Shown piece after piece: positions 29,812 through 42,200 of a stretch of 64,000 bases of DNA. The stretch is from contig OU452199.1 in the NCBI GenBank assembly GCA_911728435.2, positions 11,108,860 to 11,172,859 of the forward strand, read 5' to 3'. The notes beneath the pieces were generated by a model. It saw only the letters and a list, made by a program, of their open reading frames with translations, did not search any database and was not told the origin of the DNA. A program made the translations under genes and the position numbers. Source of the DNA: Apoderus coryli. Its lineage: Eukaryota > Arthropoda > Insecta > Coleoptera > Attelabidae. Each line of letters opens with the position of its first letter. The first letter of the stretch is position 1.

Positions 29812-29837
29812 GCCAAGAAACAAGAGCCAACGGTTTA

Positions 29838-30000
29838 TTAGGCTGGCGATCCATGCATGCTACGTCCGATGCTACGAAGGTACCAAATTGTTTCTATTGG
29901 TGGAAATACTGGCGTCTTATGGACATTGAAAATTCTGACCAATAGGAACAATTTTGTACCGTTGTATCATCAGACGCAGTTGCATGTAACGCCAGCCTTA
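29838..30000. mobile_element. Nearly complete palindrome MITE, 163 bp
   Basis: 'ttaggctggcg' at 29838 and 'cgccagcctta' ending 30000 are the tips of arms of about 65 bp that are inverted copies through a caaattgtt-ctattgg block. No coding content. It starts 19 bp right of the target duplication of the preceding hAT element. Confidence 0.7.
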
Positions 30001-30344
30001 GGCGCAATTCTTGAAAACCGAGGAGTAGAACAAACAAGGCGAGGCAGAGCCTACTAAATTTGCACAGCGGTGCCTCCGTTATTCCGGTTATTCGACTCGC
30101 CAATTTTCAAGATAGATCCCGCAACAATTTTCATACATAAAAGCCTTTTACAAATTAAAAGTTAATAATTAATGAGAAATTAACCTCTAAATCGTTACCG
30201 TCTTTTTACACCAAAAATTGAAGTGAGGTGAGTAGCAGGTGCTGATGACATACGCCCAGCTGATTTTAGTTGTTAGAATGATCGTTGGTAGAATCCAATG
30301 AAAAATAAAGAGCATTTTTTTTAGATTATCAAGTAAATATTTGT

Positions 30345-30422
30345 CCAATCTGCTGCCGTCGTCAGAAGATAAAAATTGCTTTAATATTTGGTTTTTAATC
30401 TATGACGACGGGAGCAGATTGG
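30345..30422. repeat. 20-bp inverted repeat with 38-nt loop
   Basis: Arms 30345-30364 and 30403-30422 differ at one base (ccaatctgctg-cgtcgtca type). The right arm and the following 'aaacgttag' recur at about 47500-47527, so this is a terminal motif of a dispersed repeat. The family is not identified. Confidence 0.6.
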
Positions 30423-30429
30423 TTAACGA

Positions 30430-31515
30430 AACGTTAGAACTCTATAAAGATAATTTTTTAATTTACGTTATTTTTTATATTGTTTTATTTTTGCCTACTT
30501 CGACAGGCAACAAAACTTCTAGAATCAATAGGGTTATTCTTTCGTAGTGATTGATCTGAACAAGTGAATGTGATTAAACTGAATGTGATTGTACTGAACT
30601 GAATAAATGGCGAAACCGAAAGATCATCTTTTTTGTGATTGTCTTTCACTTAACTTCGAAAACTTGTGAAAACAACCAAATCTGCTCTGAAAACTGGAAA
30701 ATTATTTCTTCCATGATATTATTATCCATGTTTTAAGCTTTTACAATTTATTGGTTTGATTCGAAATCATATTATCTCTCAATATTCAATACTTTGAGAG
30801 GTTAACTGTTAACTGAACGAACTAACCGGTACCTAGAGGTTGATCAGTAAGCTGCAAGGGGGGTAGGAATTTTAATCAGTTTGGTAGAAGTGACCGATGT
30901 CGAAAGAATACGCACAATCGTGAATGAACTGACAAATTTCAGATTGTTCACTTAGTTCAGTACGAAAGAATAACCTTAATGTTTCTGGATAAATACTGCC
31001 TCAAATTTATACCTATCTACTAACCCTATTTTCATTCAACCTTTTCTGAACATAATATAGCCATTGACAAATTAAGATTTTTTTCATTTACACTGTGGAT
31101 TTTTACTAGGTAATCCGTGAGGATTATTTTGATGACTGGTTTAGAATTTAAATGGTGGCGAATTACCTTTTACTACAAGTGATCCTCATATCAGTTCAAC
31201 GGATTCGAGTCTGAATAAACGGCCCTTTTGTTGACAGTGGACATTTCATTTTTGATTGCCAACTGTCAATGGTTTGAAAACGTTTGTGTTTACAATATTA
31301 GAAAAGGGTTGAATTTCGATTGTGCCGGAAATAGTGAAAAGTATAATATTCTTATTGATCATACTAATAAATATTATAAAAGTTACGAGAAAGTAATTAC
31401 AAGTAGGAATCGCGGTAAGTCCGTGCCTTATTAGTGTAATAAATCAATTCATAACATCCACATTCCTCCTAACCTCAATTCTCATTACATTGAACACTCC
31501 TATAGTTGTTAATTA
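30430..31515. other. Intergenic stretch, possibly includes the LINE 5' untranslated region
   Basis: No gene recognised. The last few hundred bases before the ATG at 31516 are likely the LINE leader, but its 5' end could not be located. Confidence 0.3.
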
Positions 31516-32145
31516 ATGAATATGTTTCCGGAGGGGGGCCCATCAGGGCTCCCCTCTGTTAGTACAAATGTTATACCAAATAGGGGTCTGGTAAATTATC
31601 TACCAGAAAGAAGGAACGACTTTTTTTAAATTTTTTTTTCGTGGGATTAATAATAAGACTATTTTAAACAAAATTAGGTACGGATGAAGACAAAATAATT
31701 AGTATTTATATTTTTTTTAGTCTAATATGTAATAAAATATTGCATACTTAAGGGAGGTATGTACTTACGCACTGTATATCATTGACATGGACATGTTGTC
31801 CTTAGTGTCATAATAGAATAGCTAGATGCCAACGTTGCCAGATTGTATAAGTGATTTCAAGAAAACTACTATAAATATATCAATGTATTTTATTTACCTA
31901 ATTACAGGATGGTATTACATCAATATACCGAGTGATAAATAAAATTAGGAATACAATTTTACGTTTTACTAAACTACTTTATTTCAAAAATTGAAATAAA
32001 AAAAGTAAAAATAATAATTATAACATCCTAAACAAACCCAACTACCAAACAACAGAATTTTAATATTATTATAATGGTATTATTTCCAATAAACTAACGT
32101 AACAAATTAACTACTTTATTCAAAAATACAAAAAAAAAAAGTATT

Positions 32146-32217
32146 GCCAGAGCTAGGACTCGAACCCGTGCCCTTCCGCATGCGAAGCAGTCGCCCTACC
32201 AACAACTCAACAGAGAC
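32146..32217 (-). tRNA. tRNA-Ala(CGC)-like segment, probably pseudogene or SINE head
   Basis: On the minus strand this 72-nt stretch has a good B box (gggttcgagtcct), an anticodon-arm-like ACTGC-TTCGCAT-GCGGA whose loop would present CGC, and a D-arm-like gttggtagggcg. The acceptor arms do not pair and the T stem is weak, so it is unlikely to be a working tRNA. It lies within the transposon at 31584-33825. Confidence 0.35.
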
Positions 32218-32404
32218 ATAATATTTCTTGAAGTAATCCATGTCAGAGTGGAGTTGAATGTGTAATACACAAATAGCTTGCTACCATGCTACGTACTGAC
32301 CATTTTGTTTAATTCACCATTATAAAAAAATCATTAAATCTGTTCGCCATTTATTGAAAATATTCTAAGACTCTCAATTTAATAAGAAAATGTTTTTTGA
32401 GTTT

Positions 32405-33265
32405 GATTTTGTAACATTTCCTAACCTACCTAACTACCTACCTACTAACCTCCTACCTACCTAACCTCCTACCTAACCTCCTACCTAACTACCTACCTAA
32501 CCTCCTACCTACCTAACCTCCTACCTACCTAACCTCCTACCTACCTAACCTCCTACCTACCTATCCTCCTACCTACCCAACCTCCTACCTACCCAACCTC
32601 CTACCTACCCAACCTCCTACCTACCTACCTAACCTCCTACCTAAACCTCAAGCGCCATTATCAAGCCTGCACTTGGCAAGGGCTTCGCCCTTGCTCACCT
32701 AGCGAACTACCTACCTACCTAACCTCCTACCTACCTAACCTCCTACCTACCCAACCTCCTACCTACCCAACCTCCTACCTACCTAACCTCCTACCTACCT
32801 AACCTGCAACCTAAACCTCAAGCGCACGTATCAAGCCTGCACTTGGCAAGGGCTTCGCCCTTGCTCACCTACCGAACTACCTACCTAACCTCCTACCTAC
32901 CTAACCTCCTACCTACCTAACCTCCTACCTACCCAACCTCCTACCTACCTACCTAACCTCCTACCTACCTAACCTCCTACCTACCTAACCTGCAACCTAA
33001 ACCTCAAGCGCACGTATCAAGCGTGCACTTGGCAAGGGCTTCGCCCTTGCTCACCTACCGAACTACCTACCTAACCTCCTACCTACCTAACCTCCTACCT
33101 ACCCAACCTCCTACCTACCTGACCTACCTACCTAACCTCCTACCTACCTAACCTCCTACCTACCTAACCTCCTACCTACCTAATCTCCTACCTACCTAAC
33201 CTGCAACCTAAACCTCAAACGCACGTATTAAGCCTGCATATGGCAAGGGTTTCGCCCTTGCTAAC
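32405..33265. repeat. Composite CCTA-rich minisatellite with four hairpin spacers
   Basis: Runs of 'cctacctacctaacct' and 'ctcctacctacc' alternate with four copies of a roughly 60-bp spacer starting near 32644, 32814, 33000 and 33211 (spacing 170, 186 and 211 bp). Each spacer contains gcaagggcttcgcccttgc or a close variant, an 8-bp-stem hairpin (the fourth copy has a stem mismatch). It forms the core of the 31584-33825 transposon. It is not CRISPR-like, since the spacers are all the same. Confidence 0.85.
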
Positions 33266-35069
33266 CAACTTACCTAACTAATCTGCATGGTTGGAGCTTC
33301 ACCTCGTGTCGGCACGTCTGATGTCCATGGATACAAAGGAATTCGCCGCTTATATGTAGAAATGAGGTGAGAATGCGACGAGTCGATGCCGTTTTCAGCG
33401 CGTCTAGTAACGCTTCTTGTCTATAGTTAATATTCGATGTAACTACTTTATTCCAAAATTAGAAATAAAAACAATAATTATAAGATCCTAAACAAAAATA
33501 TTTTTTTGTGTATTATTTAATTACATAAAATATACGTTGATATATTTTCTTGAAATCAACTACAATCTGGCAACGCTGGCATGCAATTATTCTATTATGA
33601 CACTAATGACAGCATGTCCATGCTAATGATACAGTGCGTTAGTACATATATCTACTTTAAGTACGTAATAGTCTATTACATATTAGGCTAAAAAAAATAT
33701 AAACACTGATTATTTTGTCTTCATCCGTACCTAATTTTGTTTAAAATAGTGTTATTATTAATCCCATGGAAAAAAAAGGTAAAAAAAAGTTGTTTTTTCT
33801 TTCTGGTAGATAATTTACCAGAACCCCAAATAGACTTGTGATTAATCATTATAGATATTGTGACACCCCACCATATCTAATTATACTAGAAAGCCAAGAT
33901 CAAAATGTAGGAAACTTACACTCAATAAAGTTGGGTCGAATTCTTAAAAATAACAATGTAAATGGAGCAGTAAGCATTTCAAAAAAAAGGAAAAAACCGG
34001 TTAGGCATCGAATTCTCAACATCCAAAGCGGCAAACGAATTTATGAAACACGAGATAATTGAAAAATATAAATTTGAAACATACATTCCAACAAGCCTTG
34101 TTACATCAAAAGGTGTAATTAGAGGAATTCCAACTGATATGACGGACCAAGAAGTACTGAACGAAGCTAAAGCATCAGCCCCAATTTTGGCAGTCAGAAG
34201 ACTGAATAGAAGAATAGTTAATAATGAGCAAGTTGTATATGCACCAACTGAATCTATGGTTGTTACATTCCAAGGAAAGTTAATTCCCAAAGAGGTTGAT
34301 ATTGCTTACTACAAGACCAAAGTGTATGTATACATAAGCCCAGTGCAGCAATGCAGCAACTGTTTAAGATATGGCCATAACATTAAACAATGTAGAAGTA
34401 AAATACGCTGTCCAAATTGTGCTCAAGAACATAAAGAGGAGGATTGTCAATCACCGCCTAAATGTATATTTTGTAGTAGGGATCATAAGGCTAACGACAA
34501 AAAATGCCCTGAATATGAAAGACAAAAAAGTATAAAACAAACAATGTCTTTTGAAAACATATCATATATGGAAGCCAAAGAAAGATTTCCGCCAATAAAC
34601 AACAAACCTAATAATCAAACATATACTAAAACGCCATTAGAATATCCACAACTTAAAGTCAAACCCAATCAAATAAATACAGTTGTTCAAATTCACGAAA
34701 GAAGACATTACACGAACGCAAATAGAGTTACACCAACATACAGTATGATAGCCTCTCCCAGGAAACGCAAACCATCGTCGCCAACTCAGGGATATGATAG
34801 AATAGAGCACCGAGAACAATTATTTCCTCAACCCACTAGAACACCTAATAGATCGCCTCCACTGTCATTAAACACTCCACAGAACCATAACCTGGAATCA
34901 GACGAGCCACAAAATTTGGATATTGTTGACCTGAATCAATTAATTAACAACATAATCAGTCAAACTAGCTACGCAAATGACCCACAACTAAGAAAAGAGA
35001 TGAACAACCTAGCACATACTTATAGCTCCGATTTCGATCAAACACAAGACAGTATCATTCCACCCACCG

Positions 35070-38000
35070 ATGAGGAATTTTACTAATCTTAAAATCATGC
35101 AATGGAACATAAGAAGTATCAAAGCAAACCTTATCAAACTTAAACTATTGCTAGAATCGGAAAAGCCGGATATATTACTACTAAACGAAACATTTTTGAA
35201 AAATGACACCCAATTTCACCTTCCGTTCCACACTATTATTAGACAAGACCGTATCGATGGATATGGGGGAATAGCATGTGTTATCAATAATGCGCACGCA
35301 CATGACATCCATCCTATAGACCAAACAATACTGCAAGGTAATATGCAATTCCTAGCCATTAAGACATACAATATAACAATTGCCACTGTATATTCTCCGC
35401 CTAATTATGTCCACTCGATTGCAGACTATACACAATTACTCCAACAAGTTCCTGGACCAACTATTATAATGGGCGACTTCAACGCACAACATACAGCATG
35501 GGGTTCATACATCACAAATACGAGAGGTAGAAATTTGTTGGACGCTATGGACAATGAAAACTTTGTTTTCTTGAACACTGGGTTACCTACCAGGATTAAA
35601 CCAGGTGGTACCAGTTGTTGTGATATTGCTTTGTGTACGGCGAACTTGGCTAAGTGTTGCAATTGGTCAACCCACGATGATCCAGGAATGAGCGACCACA
35701 TCCCCACCATATGTCAATTCACATATGCCAAAAACGACAACAAACTTCCCTATAAAGAAGTGGAAGACTAGTAAAGCAGATTGGAAGAAATATGAAACAT
35801 ATACAGATAAATATGGCGAAAGTAATTATATACAACTCATAGATCGAATTGATAAAGCAGCAGAAATGAGTATACCAAGGACAACGATTAATATAGGTAT
35901 GAAACGCACCATCAGTAAACCAGCGTGGTGGGACCCTTCTTGCCAAGAAGTGTGTGTTGATAGAGCTAACAAATTGAACATATATTTAAATAATATCAGT
36001 GAAGAGAACTATTTAAATTATAAGAAAACCGCTGCTAAAGCCAGAAGACATATCAGGAAAACAATGAAAAGCAAATTCAAGGAATTTTGTCACACTCTCA
36101 ATAGAGAAACACCTATTGCCAAGATATGGCAGATAGTCAAGAAATTTAGCATACCAAAACATCATCAACAAAAAACGAACTCAGAACAGTGGATCAAAGA
36201 CATGCTTCTGGATTTATGCAGCATGCAAATTGATGATGAACCTGAAAACTTGCCATATAATAACACTCATAGCAGTAAACCTTTCAATATGCAGGAATTA
36301 CAACTTGTGCTACAATTTAAAAAAGAAAAAGCACCAGGACACGACAATATTACAGTTAATATGCTTAAAAACCTTTCATACACAGCTAAACAAAACCTAC
36401 TTGATATTTACAACGAAATACTGAATGGACAAAACATACCGATGGAATGGAGAAAGTACATAATTATTCCACAACTAAAACAAGGTAAAAATCCGGAACA
36501 ATTCCAGAGTTACCGGGCGTTAGCTCTCACCTCATGCGTGGCGAAAACAATTGAAAGCCTGATCAAAAACCGCTTGGAATACATAATGGAACAACAAAAG
36601 ACATTCGATGACTTCCAAAATGGATGCAGGAAAGGTACAGGTATTGTGCAAAACATCACATCATTATCCATTAACATCTATAATGCATTTAGCTTAAATA
36701 AAGTAGCGATAGTGGTCTTTCTGGACCTAACGGCAGCATTTGATAGGGTCAACATAAATAAATTATTCAGAAGCATGAATGACTTGAACATTAACTCTGA
36801 TATTATAAAACTTATCAACAATATATTAATTGAAAGACATTTATATATAAGATCTCCCAATACAGGTGAATTAGTGGGACCAAGAACAACCACTACGGGA
36901 TTGGCACAGGGGTCGCCGTTGAGTCCATTGCTTTTTAACATTTACATGACATCACTTAAAAATGAAGTTCAAGGCCAAGTTCAATTGCTGCAGTATGTGG
37001 ATGACCTGGTGCTAATTTGTGTTGCAGATCACGTTCATTGTGCGGTGGTAAATATTAATCGGACATTAACCAATATTCATAGATGGATGTTTGACAGAAA
37101 CATGGTCATCAACATTGGTAAATCTAAAGCAATGGTATTTTCAAAGGGTCATAGACGAACAAAGCCACAACCAATCAGTATAAACAATGACCCTATAAAT
37201 TATGTAACTGAATTTAAGTACCTGGGTGTGTGGTTTGATGAACATATGAGATGGACTAAGCACATTGACTACTGCGTTAACAAAGCAATACGAGGTATTA
37301 ATGTGATGAAATCAATCACTCGAACTTGGTGGGGAGCTGACCCGAAGACTTTGAACACAATATACAATGGCATAATTAGATCACACTTAGAATATGGAAG
37401 CCAAGCAATATTACATACAAGTAAAGCTAACTGGAATAAACTTAATAAAATACATTACCAAGCGCTTAGACTGATTAATGGTTGTATGAAATCCACCCCT
37501 ATTAATGCACTGTTGTCAGAAGCAGCAGAAATGCCGCTGAAAATCAGACGAGATTGGCTGTGTGTTAAATTCGTTGGCAATAGCTTGGCTTTATCTAATA
37601 GCAAAATAGCCACCTTAATTTTGCAGTTGTACGAGTTTTTCAACGGTGGGCTGAATTATTGGAGAAGAAAACCTGCTCCATCTTTAGTGGAAGCTATGGA
37701 CCCTATGTTACAATTTTATCATGACTTGTATAGATCAGAAAATAGACCATGTTATGAATTTTCTTATGAGATGCAAACTAGTTTGATACAATATCATCAT
37801 TCTGGATTAAAGAAAAAGGACATCGATGCTCAGCAACATTTCAGATATTTAATAAATCATAAATTCCTCAACTATACGGTGGCTTTCACAGATGCCTCTA
37901 AGTCTGAAAACACTAGCAGTATAGGCATATACTGTGCACCACTCGACATTAAACAAGGCAGAAGAATAACGGACAATACGCAAATATGTACAGCAGAGAC

Positions 38001-38739
38001 GCTAGCGGTAAGGGAGGCAATCAGGTTGATTGCACCACACACAAATAGATTACTCATTTGTACAGATTCACGCAGTGCTTTACAGAGGATTGTGGCTAAT
38101 AAAATATCTACAAAATCAGACTACATTACACTGAGCACCCGATATGAAATAATTTTAGTAAAGGATCATAATTGTAATATCGAATTATTGTGGATACCTG
38201 GTCACTCAGGGATAGAGGGTAACGTGAAAGCAGACGAAATAGCAGCCCTTAGTAGGAACACTGAGCATGTTCAGCAACCTAACAAATTGCATTGGACGGA
38301 GGTGGCTTGCATTGTTAAGCGAGAACTACATCATGTTTGGCAGCAAATGTACAAAGATTGGGATCACAATAAGGCGAAATCTTACAGAATAATGGCACCT
38401 ACACTCAAAACTAAACCATGGTACTGGCATATTAAATATATTAAGAGGAAATACATTACTACACTCTGCAGAATTCGTACAGGGCATTGTCTAACACCGG
38501 TACATCTCAACAAAATAGGAATTAAGGACAGTCCATTATGTAATTGCGGTCAATATGGTGACCTCAACCATATATTCTTCAGCTGTACAAATAATCAAAG
38601 AAATTGCACATGGTTTTACGACGAAATGTCAAAAAAGTATCAATTGCCTATGCAAATCAACAACATTGTGGCAGATCCTACGTTATCAACTCTGAAATCA
38701 ATCATCAAGTTCCTGGAACTCAGTGACATCCAATTGTGA
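35070..38739 (+). pseudogene. LINE ORF2: endonuclease, reverse transcriptase, RNase H
   Basis: From ATG 35070 the frame encodes an APE-type endonuclease (MQWNIRS, LLLNETF, GDFNAQHTAWGS, SDHIP). Near 35725-35755 the frame must shift by one base in 'ccaaaaacgacaacaaac' to enter the 35725-38739 frame, which carries the RT (AFDRVN near 36740; GLAQGSPLSPLLFN; catalytic YVDD at 36994-37005), RNase H (FTDASKS, AETLAVREAI, CTDSRSAL, IPGHSGIEGNVKADE at about 37880-38260) and a terminal Cys/His knuckle (CNCGQYGDLNHIFFSC). All catalytic residues are present; only the shift disables it. These proteins nick target DNA and copy the RNA in place. Confidence 0.85.
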
Positions 38740-39235
38740 CGGAGGTATGTATTATGTAGTTGCTTTTTCTTCACATCATTTTTTTGTCGTCGCACATTTC
38801 ATTCAGTCATTAAATATACATTTAACCTATTCCATTTCCATCACCAAGGCGCACCCCATTGTGAAATGCTCTGATACGCCTCTGAGCGAGAAGTGTGTTA
38901 TAACCTATGTTTACCTTAATCCTATACAAAATTAATCCACAAAAAGGCACGGACTTGATTTCGGGAAGTGCTTTAGTGCACACCTTTAGTGGAATACAGT
39001 GTCTGGCTGTATGTCGTTCAATTCTGACAAGAGGCCAATAAACATTATAAAAAAATATTAGAAAACATTTTTATAACGTATTGTTATCTTTATGGTTATT
39101 GTTATTCTTACATATTCTGGTTTAATATAATAAAATTTTTTTATTTTAAATTCAACATAGTTAAATACTCTTCTTATTTAAGAATAATATAAGCAGTATG
39201 TAATATCTTTTCGATTTTTTCTAGAGTTTTATAAA

Positions 39236-42200
39236 ATGTCAAACTTTTCTGGAGCTGATTTATTGAAAGTTTTAAAAGAGCTTAATATACCTTTGATGAA
39301 CTTACATCCAAATGTTATTAAAGGTTGGTTCGATACGGATTCTAAAGACTTGCGATTGTTTTTAAATTGGATGTGCTCATCTTTAGCAACAGAAAACTAT
39401 GTTTCACCCTTAGAAGTGTCCGAGTGAGTAATTTAATAGTAGCCCTATGAATATAAAATGATCATGGATTAATATCTCTTATTAGGTATGAACTAATTGA
39501 TGTACCGTTTAACGAGCAGAGGCATTATAAAGAAATAGCAAAACTTAATAATAAATATCCAGATATATTAAAATTAGAACCTAGTGAAACCGATATTGCT
39601 TTGATAAAGGAAGAAATAAGACTGTTACAAGAACAAAATGAGATATTAGACGATATGCAAAGTGTTGAAGAGTATGTTGCAAAATTGAACAAAATAATAT
39701 AATTTGGCGTTATGTGTGGTTTTAGGTATCAAAAAAATATGTTATCACAGGAAGTAGCCAAATTAACATCTTATGAATTTGAAGTAAATGCCGAGTTAAA
39801 TATTCAAGAACATTGTATACAGTTGAGTGAAAAATTGGACAGTGTTAATGAACAGTTGTATAATCAAGCACAAAAATTTAGTAACTCTTTGGAGACTTTT
39901 GAATATGTAAGATTGTTATAATATGAAATATACCAACATACAGTTGCTACACTATGACCTCTGTTTTAGGCAGCTGTACCAAATTTTATAAACAATATAG
40001 ATATTAGTCAGAGTGAAGAGTACGTAGAATGTTTAGCGATCTTACTTGCTCCGATAGCAGACGATAGTTTAGGTAATTTTTCGCTATTATCGTTTACAGA
40101 TGGAAGGTTTGAAGAAAATGATCCATTGATTAGTAATATAATCACAATTAGAGATAGGTATGTATTATTGGAGTCATATGTAATTTGAGAGAAGGTCCCC
40201 AATTATTGTGAACTGCTAATGCTAACTTTATATTCTACAAGAATTGTTTATTATACATAAATTTAAGTTCAACCAATATACAAATTCAAGGGGTATACCT
40301 AATATAAAGCTTAATATATTTGTTGAACTAACCACTACCTACCTCTTGACAACTTTTCAATCATGATCGATCGATTCAAGAGAGCTAACTGTTTCAGCAA
40401 TTAATGTTATATACGTTTAAGCTTTATCAGGAAGATCACAACACCTCGTCTTGTTTGGCAGATGAATTTCTTACATTTAGCTGTTTGTTGTATTACTAAT
40501 TTGTCAAATATTCTTGATACCTACAAGTTTGTCTTATAGCAAAAAAATCCATGTTTACTTCCGCAAAAATGTAACGAATTTTGTATATTTTAGAATTCTG
40601 GAGAGCCGAAAAATTCTAACAGTCAATGAAATACAAGTTGCAAAATGTAATGCCATACTAAGGTTTCTTCAAACAAGTGGTACTGATTCATTGTTCTTAG
40701 CCGTTAAGGAAAAGTAAGTTTTTAACAGTTGTCTGTTATCTTCAAAGGACATGTAGTTCTGACATTGCGTAGCAGTTATTAATATTTATTTCAAAACCAT
40801 TTAAATGATAAAGCAGACTTGTTTTAGCATTTAACTGTTTTTAATTAGCATCCTTTGTTGGTTTTACTTTCTTTTTAAAAATATGAATTTTAATTTAAAT
40901 AATATTACTTTTATGGACTATAAAGGCAACATTAGGGGCGGGAGATGCCCACATTTTCAAACACCTCTCCGTGCGATCACGGTAGGCAAGGTGACGGGGA
41001 GAGTGATAGGATGGGTGGGTGGTGTTTCCGGCCGAGTCGGTAGACTGCCTATGCCAAGTAGCTATAGACTACATAGTCGTGGGTGCTGGCGGCTGGCAGC
41101 ATATTTTCAAAATAAATAACTAAAAGAAGGCTGAATTGCCTAAAGATGTAGAGGCCAATAAAAGAGGAGAACAAAATGCAACATTAATTTTTTTAAATAG
41201 ATATTAAATACAACTAATGTGTTAGATATTATTATCGCATAATTTAACAGTTTGTATGTTTTCATTATTATATGTCGGTGAAATTATATTTAAACTGTAT
41301 ATTTTTACTATTGTTCGATAATATTAAGTTTGGAAACTGTATCTATTATAAATGAAAATAATTTCGTGGCAAAGCGGACTAAAATGTTGGCTTTACGTAC
41401 ACAAAGAATTTTGTTTAATTTAGCAGGGCCCCAGTCTAATTCGATAGAAACCAGACCGAGGCATGGGTCGACAGGTACTGACGAATTCGTTTCGCTCTTG
41501 TTATGAGCTCGTCAGAGCACCATAGTCGCTGCCCATCACAAATATCGGCCTGCATTTAAGCACAATAGGATACACAACAGTAGACACATGTAAACACATA
41601 TCATCTACATGTACATAGTAATGCATATCCTATACCATGCAGAGGCCGAACAAACTCAATGTATAGGTAAAACCAGTCGTATAAATAGAAATAAATATAA
41701 ATAAAATAGTATGAACACAAAACGCTAGCAGGAGACCATTTTATCCTTCTGCCAGCATCTCCCAAATATTTGGGTTTCAGCAATGCTCGGACGGTGGTCT
41801 CCAAGCGTTCTGCCGTCGATGTTTAATGCCAAATAATGAAAAATTAAGAGGATTTCATGTCCGTAAATATAATAAATGAAAATAATTTCGTGGCAAAGCG
41901 GACTAAAATGTTGGCTTTACGTACACAAAGAATTTTGTTTAATTTAGCAGGGCCCCAGTCTAATTCGATAGAAACCAGACCGAGGCATGGGTCGACAGGT
42001 ACTGACGAATTCGTTTCGCTCTTGTTATGAGCTCGTCCGAGCACCATAGTCGCTGCCCATCACAAATATCGGCCTGCATTTAAGCACAATAGGATACACA
42101 ACAGTAGACACATGTAAACACATATCATCTACATGTACATAGTAATGCATATCCTATACCATGCAGAGGCCGAACAAACTCAATGTATAGGTAAAACCAG

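Larger units (their letters stand above)
31584..33825. mobile_element. 2.24-kb DNA transposon with about 400-bp inverted ends, inserted in LINE ORF1
   Basis: Terminal inverted repeats of roughly 400 bp (left 31584 to about 32040, right about 33430-33825) start 'gggtctggtaaatta' and 'ggttctggtaaatta' and share long blocks such as attaggtacggatgaagac. A perfect 8-bp duplication, ccaaatag, lies at 31576-31583 and 33826-33833. The interior holds a tRNA-like segment and a composite minisatellite but no transposase. The 8-bp duplication would suit hAT; very long inverted ends are more usual in Mutator-like elements, so the superfamily is open. Confidence 0.85.
31516..35086 (+). pseudogene. LINE ORF1 (gag-like, CCHC zinc knuckles), split by a transposon
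   Basis: An ATG at 31516 opens 22 codons up to the insertion. After the second copy of the target duplication the frame resumes at 33834 exactly in phase (the AG of 31582-31583 plus A at 33834 make Arg). A frameshift in the A-run near 33980 moves the rest to the frame that runs to the stop at 35084-35086. The C-terminal half has three CCHC-type knuckles (CSNCLRYGHNIKQC, CPNCAQEHKEEDC, CIFCSRDHKANDKKC), which in I-type LINEs bind the RNA template. ORF2 overlaps the end by 17 nt. Confidence 0.75.
31516..39060 (+). mobile_element. I/Nimb-type LINE, near full length, interrupted by another transposon
   Basis: Two overlapping ORFs (gag-like ORF1; ORF2 with endonuclease, reverse transcriptase and RNase H) followed by a 3' untranslated region ending in an A-rich tail near 39060. 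RNase H after the RT, and the CCHC ORF1, point to the I group (I/Nimb) rather than Jockey. The element carries a 2.24-kb insertion (31584-33825) in ORF1 and frameshifts in both ORFs, so it is inactive. It lies just upstream of HAUS3, whose ATG is at 39236. The 5' boundary is unknown; the ORF1 start is used here. Confidence 0.75.

Noticed and set aside
32146..32217. Functional tRNA-Ala gene
   Set aside because: Acceptor arms do not pair and the T stem is weak, so it is listed only as a tRNA-like relic.
32405..33265. CRISPR-like array
   Set aside because: The 'spacers' are near-identical to each other and the repeats are short CCTA tracts; this is a minisatellite in an animal transposon.
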